Shown: piece by piece, positions 1 through 8,521 of the stretch
How the letters are laid out: every line of letters begins with the position of its first letter
Position numbering within the stretch: the first letter of the stretch is position 1
Source: Bifidobacterium oedipodis
Lineage (GTDB): Bacteria; Actinomycetota; Actinomycetes; Actinomycetales; Bifidobacteriaceae
Assembly: GCF_012932425.1 (NCBI RefSeq)
Contig: NZ_JAAIII010000001.1
Location: forward strand, 496,001-560,000
Direction of reading: 5' to 3'
DNA: 64,000 nt
The notes under the pieces: model-generated
The model's database searches: none
What the model was told of the DNA's origin: nothing
What the model saw: only the letters and a program-made list of their open reading frames with translations
Made by a program: the position numbers and the translations under genes

Positions 1-1
1 T

Positions 2-679
2 TCGCATGTGTCGACCACATTTATTCAGGAATGGTCCGCCAATGCCAAACATGTGGCGAACCATCGCATCCATGTGGGCCGTAACGCTTCCCTGCGGCAC
101 TCCGTAGTCACCCTCGGCGGCGATATCGTGCGCATTCGCATGGATCAGGATTTCGGCGGCGAACAGGGCGATCTCAACATGCTCGGCATCTACTTCGTGG
201 ATCCCGGCGAGCATATCGAGCACCGTACGATGGTGGTGCATAACCACCCTGAGTGCAAGTCGCGTGTGGTGTACAAGGGCGCCCTCGATGGACAGGGTGC
301 GCATTCCACATGGGTGGGCAATGCCCTCATCACCCCTAACGCCCCCGGCACCGACTCCTACGAACTCAACCGCAACCTCGTGCTCACGCCGGGTGCAATC
401 GCCGATTCCGAGCCGAATCTTGAAATCGAAAACGGCAACATCATCGGAGCAGGCCATGCCTCCTCCGTCGGTCGTTTCGACGATGAGGAGCTGTTCTATC
501 TGCAGTCGCGTGGCATCCCGGAAACCGAGGCCCGCAAACTGGTGGTGCGCGGCTTCTTCGGCGAGCTCGTCGAAGAAATCGGTATTCCCGCCATTTCCGA
601 ACATTTGATGGCAGTTATCGACCGTCGTCTGGCCCGCGGTGAAAGCGACGCCATGGCGCAGGTTCTCGAAGATAAGTAA
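2..679 (+). CDS. sufD: Fe-S cluster assembly protein SufD (5' end outside window)
   Basis: The reading frame is open from the first bases of the window, so this is the C-terminal part of a longer protein (about 226 residues seen; the family is usually near 400). The residues form the parallel beta-helix core typical of SufB/SufD, with the segment HRTMVVHNHPECKSRVVYKG and a C-terminal helical region containing ARKLVVRGFFGELVEEI, which is characteristic of SufB/SufD C-termini. SufD works with SufB and SufC as the scaffold complex for iron-sulfur cluster assembly in the cytosol. It lies 20 bp upstream of sufC in one operon. SufB itself would lie upstream of the window. SufD rather than SufB is chosen because it sits directly before sufC, as in other actinobacteria. 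Confidence 0.9.
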   Translation, partial: SHVSTTFIQEWSANAKHVANHRIHVGRNASLRHSVVTLGGDIVRIRMDQDFGGEQGDLNMLGIYFVDPGEHIEHRTMVVHNHPECKSRVVYKGALDGQGAHSTWVGNALITPNAPGTDSYELNRNLVLTPGAIADSEPNLEIENGNIIGAGHASSVGRFDDEELFYLQSRGIPETEARKLVVRGFFGELVEEIGIPAISEHLMAVIDRRLARGESDAMAQVLEDK

Positions 680-699
680 ACGTACTGAGGAGCAACATT

Positions 700-1479
700 A
701 TGTCCACTCTCGAAATCAAGGGCCTCGTCGCCCACGTCGAAACCAAGGATGGCATCAAGCCGATCCTCAAAGGTGTGAATCTGACCGTCAATTCCGGCGA
801 AACCCACGCCATCATGGGTCCCAACGGTTCCGGCAAATCCACCCTCGCCTACACGCTGGCCGGTCACCCCAAGTATGTGGTTGATGACGGCGAAGTGCTG
901 CTCGATGGTCAGGATATTCTCAAAATGACCCCTGACGAGCGTGCCAAGGCCGGCTTGTTCCTTGCCATGCAGTACCCGGTGGAAGTGCCGGGCGTATCCA
1001 TGACGAACTTCCTGCGCACCGCCAAAACCGAAATCGACGGACAGGCTCCGGCCATCCGCCAGTGGACCAAAGATCTTTCCGCAGCCATGAAGCGCCTGAA
1101 AATGGATCCGAAGTTCGCCACCCGTTCCGTCAACGAAGGCTTCTCCGGCGGTGAGAAGAAGCGTGCCGAAGTGCTGCAGCTTGAGCTGCTCAAGCCGAAG
1201 TTCGCCATCCTCGACGAAACCGATTCAGGCCTTGACGTCGATGCCCTGCGCATTGTCTCCGAAGGTGTGAACCGAGCCAAGGAAGCCAACCAGTTCGGTA
1301 TCCTCATGGTCACGCACTACACGCGCATCCTGAAGTACATCAAGCCGGATATCGTGCATGTGTTCGCCGACGGCCACTTCGTTAAGACTGGTGGCCCTGA
1401 GCTGGCCGATGAGCTGGAAGAAAACGGCTACGATCAGTACCTGCCCGAAGGTGCCGATTCCGAGTCCGCTCTGGCATAG
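700..1479 (+). CDS. sufC: Fe-S assembly ATPase SufC
   Basis: This 259-residue protein is the ABC-type ATPase of the SufBCD scaffold. Walker A GPNGSGKST is at residues 40-48, the signature FSGGEKKR follows at about 150, and Walker B is FAILDETDSGLD, the SufC-typical version. It hydrolyses ATP to reshape SufBD during cluster assembly. A ribosome site GAGGAG lies 8 bases before the ATG. The gene follows sufD closely, while the next gene sufS is 200 bp downstream, separated by a hairpin and a long inverted repeat that may lower its expression. Confidence 0.96.
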   Translation: MSTLEIKGLVAHVETKDGIKPILKGVNLTVNSGETHAIMGPNGSGKSTLAYTLAGHPKYVVDDGEVLLDGQDILKMTPDERAKAGLFLAMQYPVEVPGVSMTNFLRTAKTEIDGQAPAIRQWTKDLSAAMKRLKMDPKFATRSVNEGFSGGEKKRAEVLQLELLKPKFAILDETDSGLDVDALRIVSEGVNRAKEANQFGILMVTHYTRILKYIKPDIVHVFADGHFVKTGGPELADELEENGYDQYLPEGADSESALA

Positions 1480-1495
1480 CATCAGATGACGAAAA

Positions 1496-1520
1496 GAGCG
1501 GGGAGTTGAAATACCCGCTC
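1496..1520 (+). terminator. Hairpin after sufC (possible partial terminator)
   Basis: GAGCGGG at 1496-1502 pairs with CCCGCTC at 1514-1520 around an 11-base loop. There is no clear run of T after it, so it may be an attenuating or RNA-stabilising hairpin within the suf operon rather than a full stop. Confidence 0.4.
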
Positions 1521-1551
1521 TGGGTTGTAATCCATAGTTCCAGCGGTGTCC

Positions 1552-1641
1552 GCGGGGGTCTGGGATGTTCTATTCGCGACACGCTCCGGGCCGCTCTGGC
1601 CAAGTCTTTACGGTCGTGAATAGAACATCCCAGACCCCCGC
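1552..1641. repeat. 29-bp long inverted repeat between sufC and sufS
   Basis: Positions 1552-1580 and 1613-1641 are inverted copies of each other with one G.T mismatch in 29 bases, around a 32-base spacer. The arms contain GGTCTGGGATGTTCTATTC. It sits alone in the gap between two co-directional suf genes, has no T tract, and no coding sequence. It could be a small palindromic mobile element or an RNA processing signal. Confidence 0.85.
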
Positions 1642-1682
1642 TCCGTTGCGTAGGGGGCAACTGTAAACTGCAAGAGGAAGTG

Positions 1683-2963
1683 ATGGCTAAAATGATTGAT
1701 TTCGATAAGATCAGGGCTGAGTTTCCGATTCTGGATCAGCAGGTGCATGGACATCCGCTGGTGTATCTGGATTCGGCGGCAACCGCTCAAAAGCCGCAAT
1801 GCGTAATCGATGCGGAGGCTGAGTTCTATCGCACGATTAATGCAGGTGTGCATCGTGGAGCTCACGAGCTGGCCGCTCGCGCCACAATGGCGTTCGAGGA
1901 TGGACGCGCCAAAGTGGCACGCCTGGTTGGTGCCAATGCAGCCGAGGGCGAAGAGGAACTGGTGGTCACCGCTGGTGCCACTGCCGGCCTGAATCTGCTG
2001 GCCACGGCCTTTGGCAATGCATCGTTGGGACGTGGGGGACAGGCGGCCAAGCGTTTCGCTTTGCAGCCCGGTGATGAAATCGTTGTGTCGCGCGCCGAGC
2101 ATCATTCGGTGTTGCTGCCCTTCCAGGAGTTGGCGTATCGCACTGGTGCCACATTCAAATGGCTTGACCTGACCGAGGATGGCCGTGTGCGCACCGACAA
2201 TCTTGATGAAGTGATCACCGAACGCACCAAGGTGGTGGCCGTTACCCATGTGGGCAACACCACTGGCGCCATTACCGACATTGCTCCGATCATCGCCCGA
2301 GCTCACGCGGTAGGCGCATTGTTCATTCTTGACGCTTGTCAGTCCGTGCCTCATCTCAAGGTGGATTTCCACGCACTTGATGTGGATTTCGCTGCCTTCT
2401 CTGCACATAAGATGTATGGTCCGACCGGCGTTGGGTTCCTGTATGGCAAGCGCGAATTGCTTGAGGCGCTGCCTCCGGCCAATTTCGGTGGCTCGATGGT
2501 CGAATTGGCTTATATGGATCAGGAGGCCCAATATATGGCGCCTCCTGCCAGATTCGAAGCCGGCACGCAACCGGTTGCGCAGGTTGTGGCCGCAGGTGTG
2601 GCCGCCGAGTGGATGATGAACATCGGTTTGGATGCCATCGAGGAGCATGAGCGAGGCATCGCAGCCGAGTTGCTCAAACTCGGCGATATTGATGGCATCC
2701 GCATTCTTGGTCCGCGTGAGAACGTGAACCGAATCGGCACGGTGGCGTTTGATGTGGCTGGCGTGCATCCGCATGATGTTGGTCAATATATTGATGCGCA
2801 AGGTATCGCTATTCGTGTGGGTCACCACTGCGCACAGCCCATTCATCGTCATTTCGGTCTATATGCCTCCAATCGTGCCTCTTCGGGCGTCTACAACACC
2901 GTTGAGGATGCGCAAGCACTGGTCGAGGCTGCCAAGGGCATTCGTAAGTTCTTCGGGGCCTGA
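1683..2963 (+). CDS. sufS: Cysteine desulfurase SufS (class II)
   Basis: The 426-residue protein is a PLP-dependent aminotransferase-fold enzyme that removes sulfur from L-cysteine for cluster assembly. The PLP lysine is K243 in SAHKMYGPTG, and the catalytic cysteine is C383 in RVGHHCAQP, the arrangement of class II (SufS) enzymes. AGAGGA just upstream supports the ATG at 1683; a GTG one codon earlier is the alternative. The insertion around residues 85-125 (GANAAEGEEELVV and ASLGRGGQAAKRF) is longer than in many SufS proteins. SufU, its sulfur-accepting partner, follows 40 bp later. Confidence 0.95.
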   Translation: MAKMIDFDKIRAEFPILDQQVHGHPLVYLDSAATAQKPQCVIDAEAEFYRTINAGVHRGAHELAARATMAFEDGRAKVARLVGANAAEGEEELVVTAGATAGLNLLATAFGNASLGRGGQAAKRFALQPGDEIVVSRAEHHSVLLPFQELAYRTGATFKWLDLTEDGRVRTDNLDEVITERTKVVAVTHVGNTTGAITDIAPIIARAHAVGALFILDACQSVPHLKVDFHALDVDFAAFSAHKMYGPTGVGFLYGKRELLEALPPANFGGSMVELAYMDQEAQYMAPPARFEAGTQPVAQVVAAGVAAEWMMNIGLDAIEEHERGIAAELLKLGDIDGIRILGPRENVNRIGTVAFDVAGVHPHDVGQYIDAQGIAIRVGHHCAQPIHRHFGLYASNRASSGVYNTVEDAQALVEAAKGIRKFFGA

Positions 2964-3003
2964 GCGCTTCGGAAGGCGTAACAGGGATACAAGGGAAGGT
3001 GTT

Positions 3004-3564
3004 ATGAGCGATTTTGGCATGAGCAGCGACGAACTCGAACAAATGTATCAGGAGGTTATTCTTGAAGCCTCCAAAAACCCACATGGTAAGGAGCATTTCG
3101 CTCCCGATGCTGCCGTTGAACCTACGGGCGGTGTTGACTCGGCTCAGAGTGTGGTACGAGCCAGTCACGAATACTGCACTCCTGGCGAATCGCACCAGTT
3201 CAACCCGACCTGCGGCGACGAGGCGACCGTGCATGTGGAGATCTCCGATGAGGAACCACATATCATCAAGCGATTGGTGTGGGATGGCCACGGATGCTCG
3301 ATTTCACAAGCCTCCCTGTCGGTTATGGTCGATCTGGTCAACGGCGCAAGCGTGGATGAAGCCATGGATCTGGAACACATCTTCCATCAGCTCATGCAAT
3401 CACGCGGTGCTGGGCTAGACAATGAGGCGCTTGAGGATCGTCTTGGCGACGCCGTGGCGTTCCAAGGCGTATCGAAGTATCCGATGCGCATCAAATGCGC
3501 GCTGCTGGGATGGGAAGGCCTCAAGGATTCCATAGCAAAAGCGCTGGCTGCGAAGGAATCCTAG
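3004..3564 (+). CDS. sufU: SufU sulfur-acceptor / Fe-S assembly protein
   Basis: This 186-residue NifU-N-like protein has the three conserved cysteines of SufU: C70 in NPTCGDEATV, C98 in GHGCSISQASLSVM and C165 in MRIKCALLGW. SufU takes persulfide from SufS in a zinc-dependent manner in Gram-positive bacteria. The start at 3004 is set by AAGGGAAGG 7 bases upstream. It is somewhat longer than the usual 140-155 residues, mostly through N-terminal residues. It sits between sufS and a SufT-like gene in one operon. Confidence 0.94.
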   Translation: MSDFGMSSDELEQMYQEVILEASKNPHGKEHFAPDAAVEPTGGVDSAQSVVRASHEYCTPGESHQFNPTCGDEATVHVEISDEEPHIIKRLVWDGHGCSISQASLSVMVDLVNGASVDEAMDLEHIFHQLMQSRGAGLDNEALEDRLGDAVAFQGVSKYPMRIKCALLGWEGLKDSIAKALAAKES

Positions 3565-3635
3565 AAAAACCCGTGACAAACCACGCTTGTGGCGATACTG
3601 TTGTCACAACGTCTTTTGCAGATTTTGGAGTGAAT

Positions 3636-4220
3636 ATGAACGACAATCTTGTGCCTGAACCCACAGCTTCCGTGTTCGATGCCGTCAATGGCGTGCTGCA
3701 GGATGAGGAGGCGGCGCGCCGCGTGATGGCCAACCCGGCATTGGCCAAGGGCTTCCCGAATGGGCATCCCGTACAATCCACTGAGCATCAGGCTGGTGCA
3801 TGTGGCTGCGGCGGCCATGGTGGTTCCGCATGCGGTTGCTCCGATGAGGCCGATGACAATCAGATTCCGCTGAAGGCCGTCGATGACATCGGCCGCGCCA
3901 CCGCTCAGGATGTGCGTGAAGCGTTGCATCAGGTCATCGACCCTGAATTGGGTATTGATGTTATCGATCTTGGCTTGGTGTATGGCATTGAGATTGACGA
4001 GCTGGGTCGTGCCATCATTACCATGACGCTGACCACACCGGCATGCCCGCTCACCGATTTGATCGAGGATGAGTGCGCGTCCACCCTGGCTGGCCTAGTC
4101 GAGGAATTCCGCATCGATTGGACCTGGAATCCGCGCTGGACCACCGACCGCATCACTCCGGATGGACGTGATCAGCTTGCAGCACTCGGCTTCAATTTCG
4201 ATAATCTGCCGAAGTACTAG
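3636..4220 (+). CDS. SufT-like DUF59/MIP18 Fe-S maturation protein with Cys-rich N-terminus
   Basis: The last about 105 residues are a DUF59 (MIP18/PaaD) domain: VREALHQVIDPELGIDVIDLGLVYGIEI followed by LTTPACPLTDLIEDE, with the conserved cysteine in TTPACPL. Such proteins help deliver iron-sulfur clusters and commonly end actinobacterial suf operons. The first about 80 residues are an added region with a glycine/cysteine/histidine cluster (ACGCGGHGGSACGC). The start at 3636 is supported by TTGGAG 5 bases upstream. It is the last gene of the operon before two strong hairpins. Confidence 0.88.
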   Translation: MNDNLVPEPTASVFDAVNGVLQDEEAARRVMANPALAKGFPNGHPVQSTEHQAGACGCGGHGGSACGCSDEADDNQIPLKAVDDIGRATAQDVREALHQVIDPELGIDVIDLGLVYGIEIDELGRAIITMTLTTPACPLTDLIEDECASTLAGLVEEFRIDWTWNPRWTTDRITPDGRDQLAALGFNFDNLPKY

Positions 4221-4227
4221 AACGATT

Positions 4228-4272
4228 GTTATTCTGAACGGAATCGATTCCTTCGGCTTCGTTCAGAATAAC
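4228..4272. terminator. Hairpin after the suf operon
   Basis: GTTATTCTGAACG at 4228-4240 and CGTTCAGAATAAC at 4260-4272 are perfect 13-base inverted repeats with a 19-base loop. It lies just after the stop of the last suf gene and is followed by a second, longer hairpin. Confidence 0.7.
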
Positions 4273-4276
4273 TGTT

Positions 4277-4323
4277 TATGAAGAAGGCCTTCGCTCCTCA
4301 AGAGAGCGAAGGCCTTCTTCATA
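4277..4323. terminator. Strong bidirectional terminator between suf operon and glgC
   Basis: A perfect 20-base inverted repeat (4277-4296 with 4304-4323) encloses a 7-base loop; the stem contains GAAGGCCTTCGCTC. It separates two convergent transcription units (suf on plus, glgC on minus), so it probably stops both. Confidence 0.8.
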
Positions 4324-4337
4324 GAGTGGAGTTTTGA

Positions 4338-5585
4338 TTAGTCTTCCACAATGGTGCCCTTGGGCACGACGGTGATGCCTTCCGGCGTCACCGTGAAGCC
4401 ACGGGCAAGATCATGCTCGGTGTCGATGCCGACAGTGGAGTTTTCGGTCAGCACCACGTTCTTGTCAAGGATGGCCTTGTAGACGCGGGCGCGACGGTTG
4501 ACGACCACACCATCGAACAGAATGGAGTCGACAACCTGTGCCCAGGAATGGATGCGCACGTTTGGGGAGAGCACGGAATGGTGCACTTCGCCGCCGGAGA
4601 CGATGACGCCGGGGGAGACGATCGAGTCGGTGGCATGTCCCAGACGGTCGCGACCGGCGTGCACGAACTTGGCCGGCGGCAGGGTTCCGGAGTTCGTGTA
4701 AATCGGCCAGGCTTGGTTGTACAGGTTGAATTCGGGCACATAGGCAATCAGATCCATATGCGCATCGTAGAACTGCTTCAGCGTACCGACGTCGCGCCAG
4801 TAGGCGTGATCCTTTTCGGTGGAGCCGGGGATGACGTTCGAGTTGAAGTCATAGACGGCAGCCTCGCCACGGGAGGCGAAGTAGGGGGCGATGTCGCCAC
4901 CCATGTCGTGCTTGGTGTCTGCCGCCTTCTCGTCTTTGGCCAGCGCATCGAACAGGGCATCGGTGTTGGCCACATAGTTGCCCATCGAAGCGAGGAAGGA
5001 ATTCGGATCATCCGGCAGGCCAGCGCAAGTATCGGGCTTCTCAAGGAAGGTCTTGATCTGGTTCGGGTGTTCGGGATCGACATCGATTACGCCGAACTGG
5101 TTCGACTGCTCGATCGGCTGGCGGATACCGGCCACCGTGAATTCGGCACCGGATTCGATGTGCTGTTCGACCATCTGGCCGAAGTCCATGCGATACACGT
5201 GATCAGCACCCACGATCACCACAATGTCGGGCTGCACGTCCTCGATGATGTTGATGGTCTGGTAGATGGCATCAGCGGAACCGAGGTACCAATGTTTGCC
5301 CAAGCGCTGCTGCGCGGGCACAGGGGAGACATAGTTGCCCAACAGTGAGGAGAAACGCCACATCTGCGAAATGTGACGATCCAGTGAGTGGGACTTGTAC
5401 TGGGTGAGCACGATGATATGACGGTAATCCGAGTTCACCAGATTACTCAACGGGAAATCGATAAGCCGGAATACTCCGCCGAACGGTACGGCCGGCTTGG
5501 CACGATCCCGTGTCAACGGCATCAGACGGGTTCCCTCACCGCCTGCCAGCACGATGGACAGAATCTTCTGCTTGTTCTTTGCCAT
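4338..5585 (-). CDS. glgC: Glucose-1-phosphate adenylyltransferase
   Basis: The 415-residue protein makes ADP-glucose from ATP and glucose-1-phosphate, the committed step of glycogen synthesis. The N-terminal nucleotidyltransferase domain shows [26 protein letters not shown] and GSADAIYQT, and a C-terminal left-handed beta-helix follows ([23 protein letters not shown]). The ATG at 5585 is chosen because GAGAGGAG lies 6 bases upstream and the next residues [15 protein letters not shown] match the family N-terminus; a longer frame upstream looks non-coding. No other glg gene is next to it. Confidence 0.95.
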   Translation of the reverse strand: MAKNKQKILSIVLAGGEGTRLMPLTRDRAKPAVPFGGVFRLIDFPLSNLVNSDYRHIIVLTQYKSHSLDRHISQMWRFSSLLGNYVSPVPAQQRLGKHWYLGSADAIYQTINIIEDVQPDIVVIVGADHVYRMDFGQMVEQHIESGAEFTVAGIRQPIEQSNQFGVIDVDPEHPNQIKTFLEKPDTCAGLPDDPNSFLASMGNYVANTDALFDALAKDEKAADTKHDMGGDIAPYFASRGEAAVYDFNSNVIPGSTEKDHAYWRDVGTLKQFYDAHMDLIAYVPEFNLYNQAWPIYTNSGTLPPAKFVHAGRDRLGHATDSIVSPGVIVSGGEVHHSVLSPNVRIHSWAQVVDSILFDGVVVNRRARVYKAILDKNVVLTENSTVGIDTEHDLARGFTVTPEGITVVPKGTIVED

Positions 5586-5718
5586 ATGATGCTCCTCTCG
5601 TAACATCATCTCAGAGCGTCTTTCGACACCGCACTTCACACCGAAGCATCATTGCCACAGTCACTTCACAATAATTGCAGATTTTTTGCGACATGCAAGG
5701 AACCTCGCCCCGCGTGGC

Positions 5719-5729
5719 GTGAACTTCAC
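5719..5729. promoter_or_regulatory. Candidate operator upstream of glgC
   Basis: GTGAACTTCAC is a perfect 11-base palindrome about 135 bp upstream of the glgC start, in a 212-bp gap that otherwise holds no gene. A related half-site GTGAAG occurs nearer the gene. It may bind a regulator of glycogen synthesis; no regulator is identified. Confidence 0.25.
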
Positions 5730-5797
5730 ATGAATTTCGCATGGAACGCCTGTGTTAGCGGGCAAATTCAGGGCCACGCCAACATACCGACCATGTG

Positions 5798-6691
5798 TTA
5801 TTGCGCGTCGTGCACGCGTGTCGCGTAGAAGGCGACGGCGCTGGAGGCCGCCACGTTAAGACTGTCGACTCCATGACTCATGGGGATTTTCACGGTCAGA
5901 TCGGCACGGGCGATGGTGTGGCGGGACAGGCCGTCACCTTCGGTGCCGAAAATCAGTGCCAGTTTGTCGATATGGTCCGGTGCTGCAGGATCCGTGTCAA
6001 GACGTCGTGTGAGTTCAGCCAATGAGATCGAGTCATCTTCCAGCGCCATTGCCACAGTGGTGAAGCCCAGTGATTTGAGTTCGTCAATACCTTGGAACGG
6101 CCAGTAATGCTTGTTTTCGGTACCGTCCGGATTGTATCCGGTGATGCGCGTCCAAGGAATCTGGAACACCGTGCCCATCGACACGCGTGCGGCGCGGCGA
6201 TACAGCGGATCCCCACAGGATGGCGTAACCAGTACGGCGTCCACGTCCAAGGCTGCGGCCGAACGCATCAGAGCACCAACATTGGTGTGATCCACGATGT
6301 TCTCCATCACTGCCACGCGGCGGGCGTTGCGGCACACTTCAGCCACTGAAGGCAATGTCCAGCGGCGCATGGCGCATAAGGCACCGCGATGCAGACGGTA
6401 TCCGGTCAGACGCTTGAGCTGTTCGGGTGAGGCCACATAGACGGGCACTTGCGCCCCCCAGTGCTCATCGATGAAGGCGAAGGTGTCAGCCATGCCTTCA
6501 ATCCACGGTTCTTCCACTAGGAGGGATAGTGGTTCGCGGCCAGCCGCCAGCGCACGATCAATGACCTTGGGGGATTCGGCTATGAACACGCCCTTGGCGG
6601 GCTCCAGACGGTTGCGCAGCTGCATTTCGGTGAGGTTCACATAGGCATCCACACGCGGATCATCGATGGTCTCAAGCTCAATGAACTGCAT
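5798..6691 (-). CDS. TrmH/SpoU-family RNA 2'-O-methyltransferase
   Basis: The 297-residue protein has a substrate-binding N-terminal region (VFIAESPKVIDRAL) and a C-terminal SPOUT domain with NIVDHTNVGALMRSAAALDVDAVLV, LIFGTEGDGLS and VKIPMSHGVDSLNVAASSAVAFY, the three SpoU motifs. It should methylate the ribose of a nucleotide in rRNA or tRNA using S-adenosylmethionine; the exact target cannot be told. GGGAGA precedes the ATG by 6 bases. It is transcribed toward glgC. Confidence 0.9.
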   Translation of the reverse strand: MQFIELETIDDPRVDAYVNLTEMQLRNRLEPAKGVFIAESPKVIDRALAAGREPLSLLVEEPWIEGMADTFAFIDEHWGAQVPVYVASPEQLKRLTGYRLHRGALCAMRRWTLPSVAEVCRNARRVAVMENIVDHTNVGALMRSAAALDVDAVLVTPSCGDPLYRRAARVSMGTVFQIPWTRITGYNPDGTENKHYWPFQGIDELKSLGFTTVAMALEDDSISLAELTRRLDTDPAAPDHIDKLALIFGTEGDGLSRHTIARADLTVKIPMSHGVDSLNVAASSAVAFYATRVHDAQ

Positions 6692-6771
6692 CTATTTCTC
6701 CCTTATGGTTCCCGGCTGCGTCTAACGCCGGGGTGCGGCTGGAACGCATGTGCATGCGCCAGATACAAAGA

Positions 6772-6797
6772 AAGGTTCCTGCTTTCGCAGGAACCTT
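6772..6797 (-). terminator. Terminator of the tRNA-Leu gene
   Basis: AAGGTTCCTGC (6772-6782) and GCAGGAACCTT (6787-6797) form an 11-bp stem with a 4-base loop. Read on the minus strand it lies 5 bases after the tRNA and is followed by TTCTTTG, fitting a factor-independent terminator. Confidence 0.8.
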
Positions 6798-6802
6798 GTC
6801 TG

Positions 6803-6890
6803 TGCCCGAGACGGGACTTGAACCCGTACGCCCGTTAAAAATAGGCACTAGCACCTCAAGCTAGCGCGTCTACCATTCCGCCACCCGGGC
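6803..6890 (-). tRNA. tRNA-Leu (anticodon GAG)
   Basis: The 88-base gene folds as a class II tRNA with a long variable arm. The acceptor stem GCCCGGG pairs with CTCGGGC, the discriminator base is A, and the T arm has the GTTCAAGTC form. The anticodon stem CTAGC/GCTAG encloses TTGAGGT, giving anticodon GAG, which reads CUC/CUU leucine codons. The CCA end is not encoded. Confidence 0.95.
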
Positions 6891-6956
6891 AGGTGTTGGT
6901 TGTTTTGAACAACGATGGATAACTATACTCATCATCACCCCCATTGCAAACTCGGC

Positions 6957-7190
6957 GTGTCGCGCGCCGATTTTCCTGCGGAAAATCACAAGCGCGCGAC
7001 GCGAGGAGGAGAAGGCCCAGTGGGCCTTCGACGACGGAGCCATCCGTTGTCCGCGCCGATTTTCCTGCGGAAAATTATTAGCGCGCGACGCGAGCCACGG
7101 CCGGCCGCAATTCCGCCAGGAATTGCACAAGCCCGGCCGCGCGAGGAGGCCGAAGAGGAAGCCCAGCGGGCTTCCGTGCCGACGGAGCCA
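6957..7190. repeat. Block of composite palindromic repeats
   Basis: The gap from 6891 to 7271 holds three related structured units. Unit A (about 6959-7045) has an outer stem GTCGCGCGC/GCGCGCGAC around an inner hairpin GATTTTCC-TGC-GGAAAATC, then CGCGAGGAGG, a second hairpin GAAGGCCC-AGT-GGGCCTTC and the end GACGGAGCCATCC. Unit C (about 7098-7193) repeats this plan with different bases: inner GCAATTCC/GGAATTGC, second hairpin GGAAGCCC-AGC-GGGCTTCC, same end. Unit B (7051-7095) is only the first half. A frame is open through the block, but the palindromes and lack of a start signal argue against coding. Confidence 0.85.
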
Positions 7191-7271
7191 TCCTTATTAA
7201 CCAACCCCCACAAAACACAAGTTCCACCACCAACACAATCATTCGCTATCAATACGGTAGCCTTAAGAATC

Positions 7272-8069
7272 ATGACAGACGCTCTTTTTCTCTTCGATCC
7301 GACCGTGGACAACGTGCCGGTAAACAGCGACGAGCTGCATGCCGGTTGGAAGCTCACGTTGCCGGCGCATATCCGCCAACATGCCATCAAGGCCATGCGC
7401 CTGACCGCCGGCGACAGTCTGCAACTATCCGACGGCAGGGGATTGCGCATTCAAGCGGTGCTTGCCGATCCGCAGGAGGGACTGGCTGAGGTGCGTCAGG
7501 TTGGACGCGAACCTGAGCCGCTTACTCGCCTCGCTCTGATTCAGGCGCTAGCCAAAACTGGGCATGACGAACAGGCCATTGATATGGCCACACAAATAGG
7601 TGTGGATGCCGTGCTACCTTGGCAGGCTGATCGCTCCATCGCCAAATGGAAACAGGGCCGTACCGACCGCAAATGGTCATCCGTGTTGGAATCCGCCACG
7701 GAGCAGTCGCGTCGAGCTTATAAGCCGCAACTGGGGGAGTGCGTGAACAGCAAGGAGATTGTGGCCATTTGCCGGCGCGCCTGCGTGCATGGTGATTTGG
7801 TGGTGGTGCTGCATCAGGACGCCACCGATACGTGGGCGGGTGTAGAAAATCGTGTGGCCGAATTGCAGGAACGCACACTTGCGGATGGCAAACCCCGCAC
7901 CGTTTCCGTAGTGGTCGGCCCCGAAGGTGGCATCAGTGAGCAGGAGGTCGCCGATTTCACCAATGCCGGCGCGGTCAGCTGCGTGTTGGGTACGAATATT
8001 CTTCGGGCGGCTACGGCCGGCCCGGTGGCGCTTTCCTTGTTGAGCCGCGCATTGGGTAGGTACGAATAA
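7272..8069 (+). CDS. rsmE: 16S rRNA m3U1498 methyltransferase RsmE
   Basis: The 265-residue protein has an N-terminal PUA-like domain and a C-terminal SPOUT domain with VVVGPEGGISEQEVADF and GTNILRAATAGPVALSLL, the RsmE signatures. It methylates U1498 of 16S rRNA. The start at 7272 matches the family N-terminus (ALFLFDP); the upstream open frame runs through palindromic repeats and is not part of the protein. No good ribosome site is seen. It is followed by hint, phoH, ybeY, corC and era in the same direction. Confidence 0.93.
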   Translation: MTDALFLFDPTVDNVPVNSDELHAGWKLTLPAHIRQHAIKAMRLTAGDSLQLSDGRGLRIQAVLADPQEGLAEVRQVGREPEPLTRLALIQALAKTGHDEQAIDMATQIGVDAVLPWQADRSIAKWKQGRTDRKWSSVLESATEQSRRAYKPQLGECVNSKEIVAICRRACVHGDLVVVLHQDATDTWAGVENRVAELQERTLADGKPRTVSVVVGPEGGISEQEVADFTNAGAVSCVLGTNILRAATAGPVALSLLSRALGRYE

Positions 8070-8167
8070 GTCGAGAATGCGGCATTATTTGGTGAGTCAT
8101 TGCGCGCACGGCGTAACGCCCACGCGCTAAGCTAAGTCATAGTCACACATCGATGAAGGAGTGAAGG

Positions 8168-8506
8168 ATGAGCGAAGCGGACGATTGCCTGTTCTGCAAG
8201 ATCATCGCGGGACAGATTCCGAGCACCAAGGTGTTCGAGGACGATACGACGTACGCATTCAAAGACATCAACCCCAAGGCCAAGGTGCATGTACTGGTGG
8301 TGCCCAAGCACCATTACGCCAATGTCGCCGAACTGGCTGCCGCCGATCCTGCTGAGTTGGCGCATATTGTCGCCGTCGCGCAGCATATCGCCGACGAATC
8401 CTTCCACGGCGCGTTCCGCTTGGTATTCAATACCGGGCTTGATGCCGGGCAAACCGTATTCCACGTGCATGCGCATGTGATGACGGGCGAGAAACTGGAC
8501 GAATAG
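8168..8506 (+). CDS. HIT-family nucleotide hydrolase (Hint-like)
   Basis: The 112-residue protein has CLFCKIIAGQIPSTKVFEDD at its start and the catalytic histidine triad HVHAHV near its end, so it belongs to the Hint branch of the HIT superfamily (purine nucleoside phosphoramidases). The conserved CxxC near the N-terminus can bind zinc. GAAGGAG precedes the ATG at 8168. It is 98 bp after rsmE and 15 bp before the phoH-like gene. Confidence 0.93.
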   Translation: MSEADDCLFCKIIAGQIPSTKVFEDDTTYAFKDINPKAKVHVLVVPKHHYANVAELAAADPAELAHIVAVAQHIADESFHGAFRLVFNTGLDAGQTVFHVHAHVMTGEKLDE

Positions 8507-8521
8507 GAGACGAACCGGCAA

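Noticed and set aside
6803..6890. tRNA-Leu as an integration site for a prophage
   Set aside because: No integrase gene or repeated tRNA end was found nearby; the following genes are housekeeping.
6915..7271. N-terminal extension of RsmE through the repeats
   Set aside because: The frame is open, but the region is made of palindromes, and the known family N-terminus begins at 7272.
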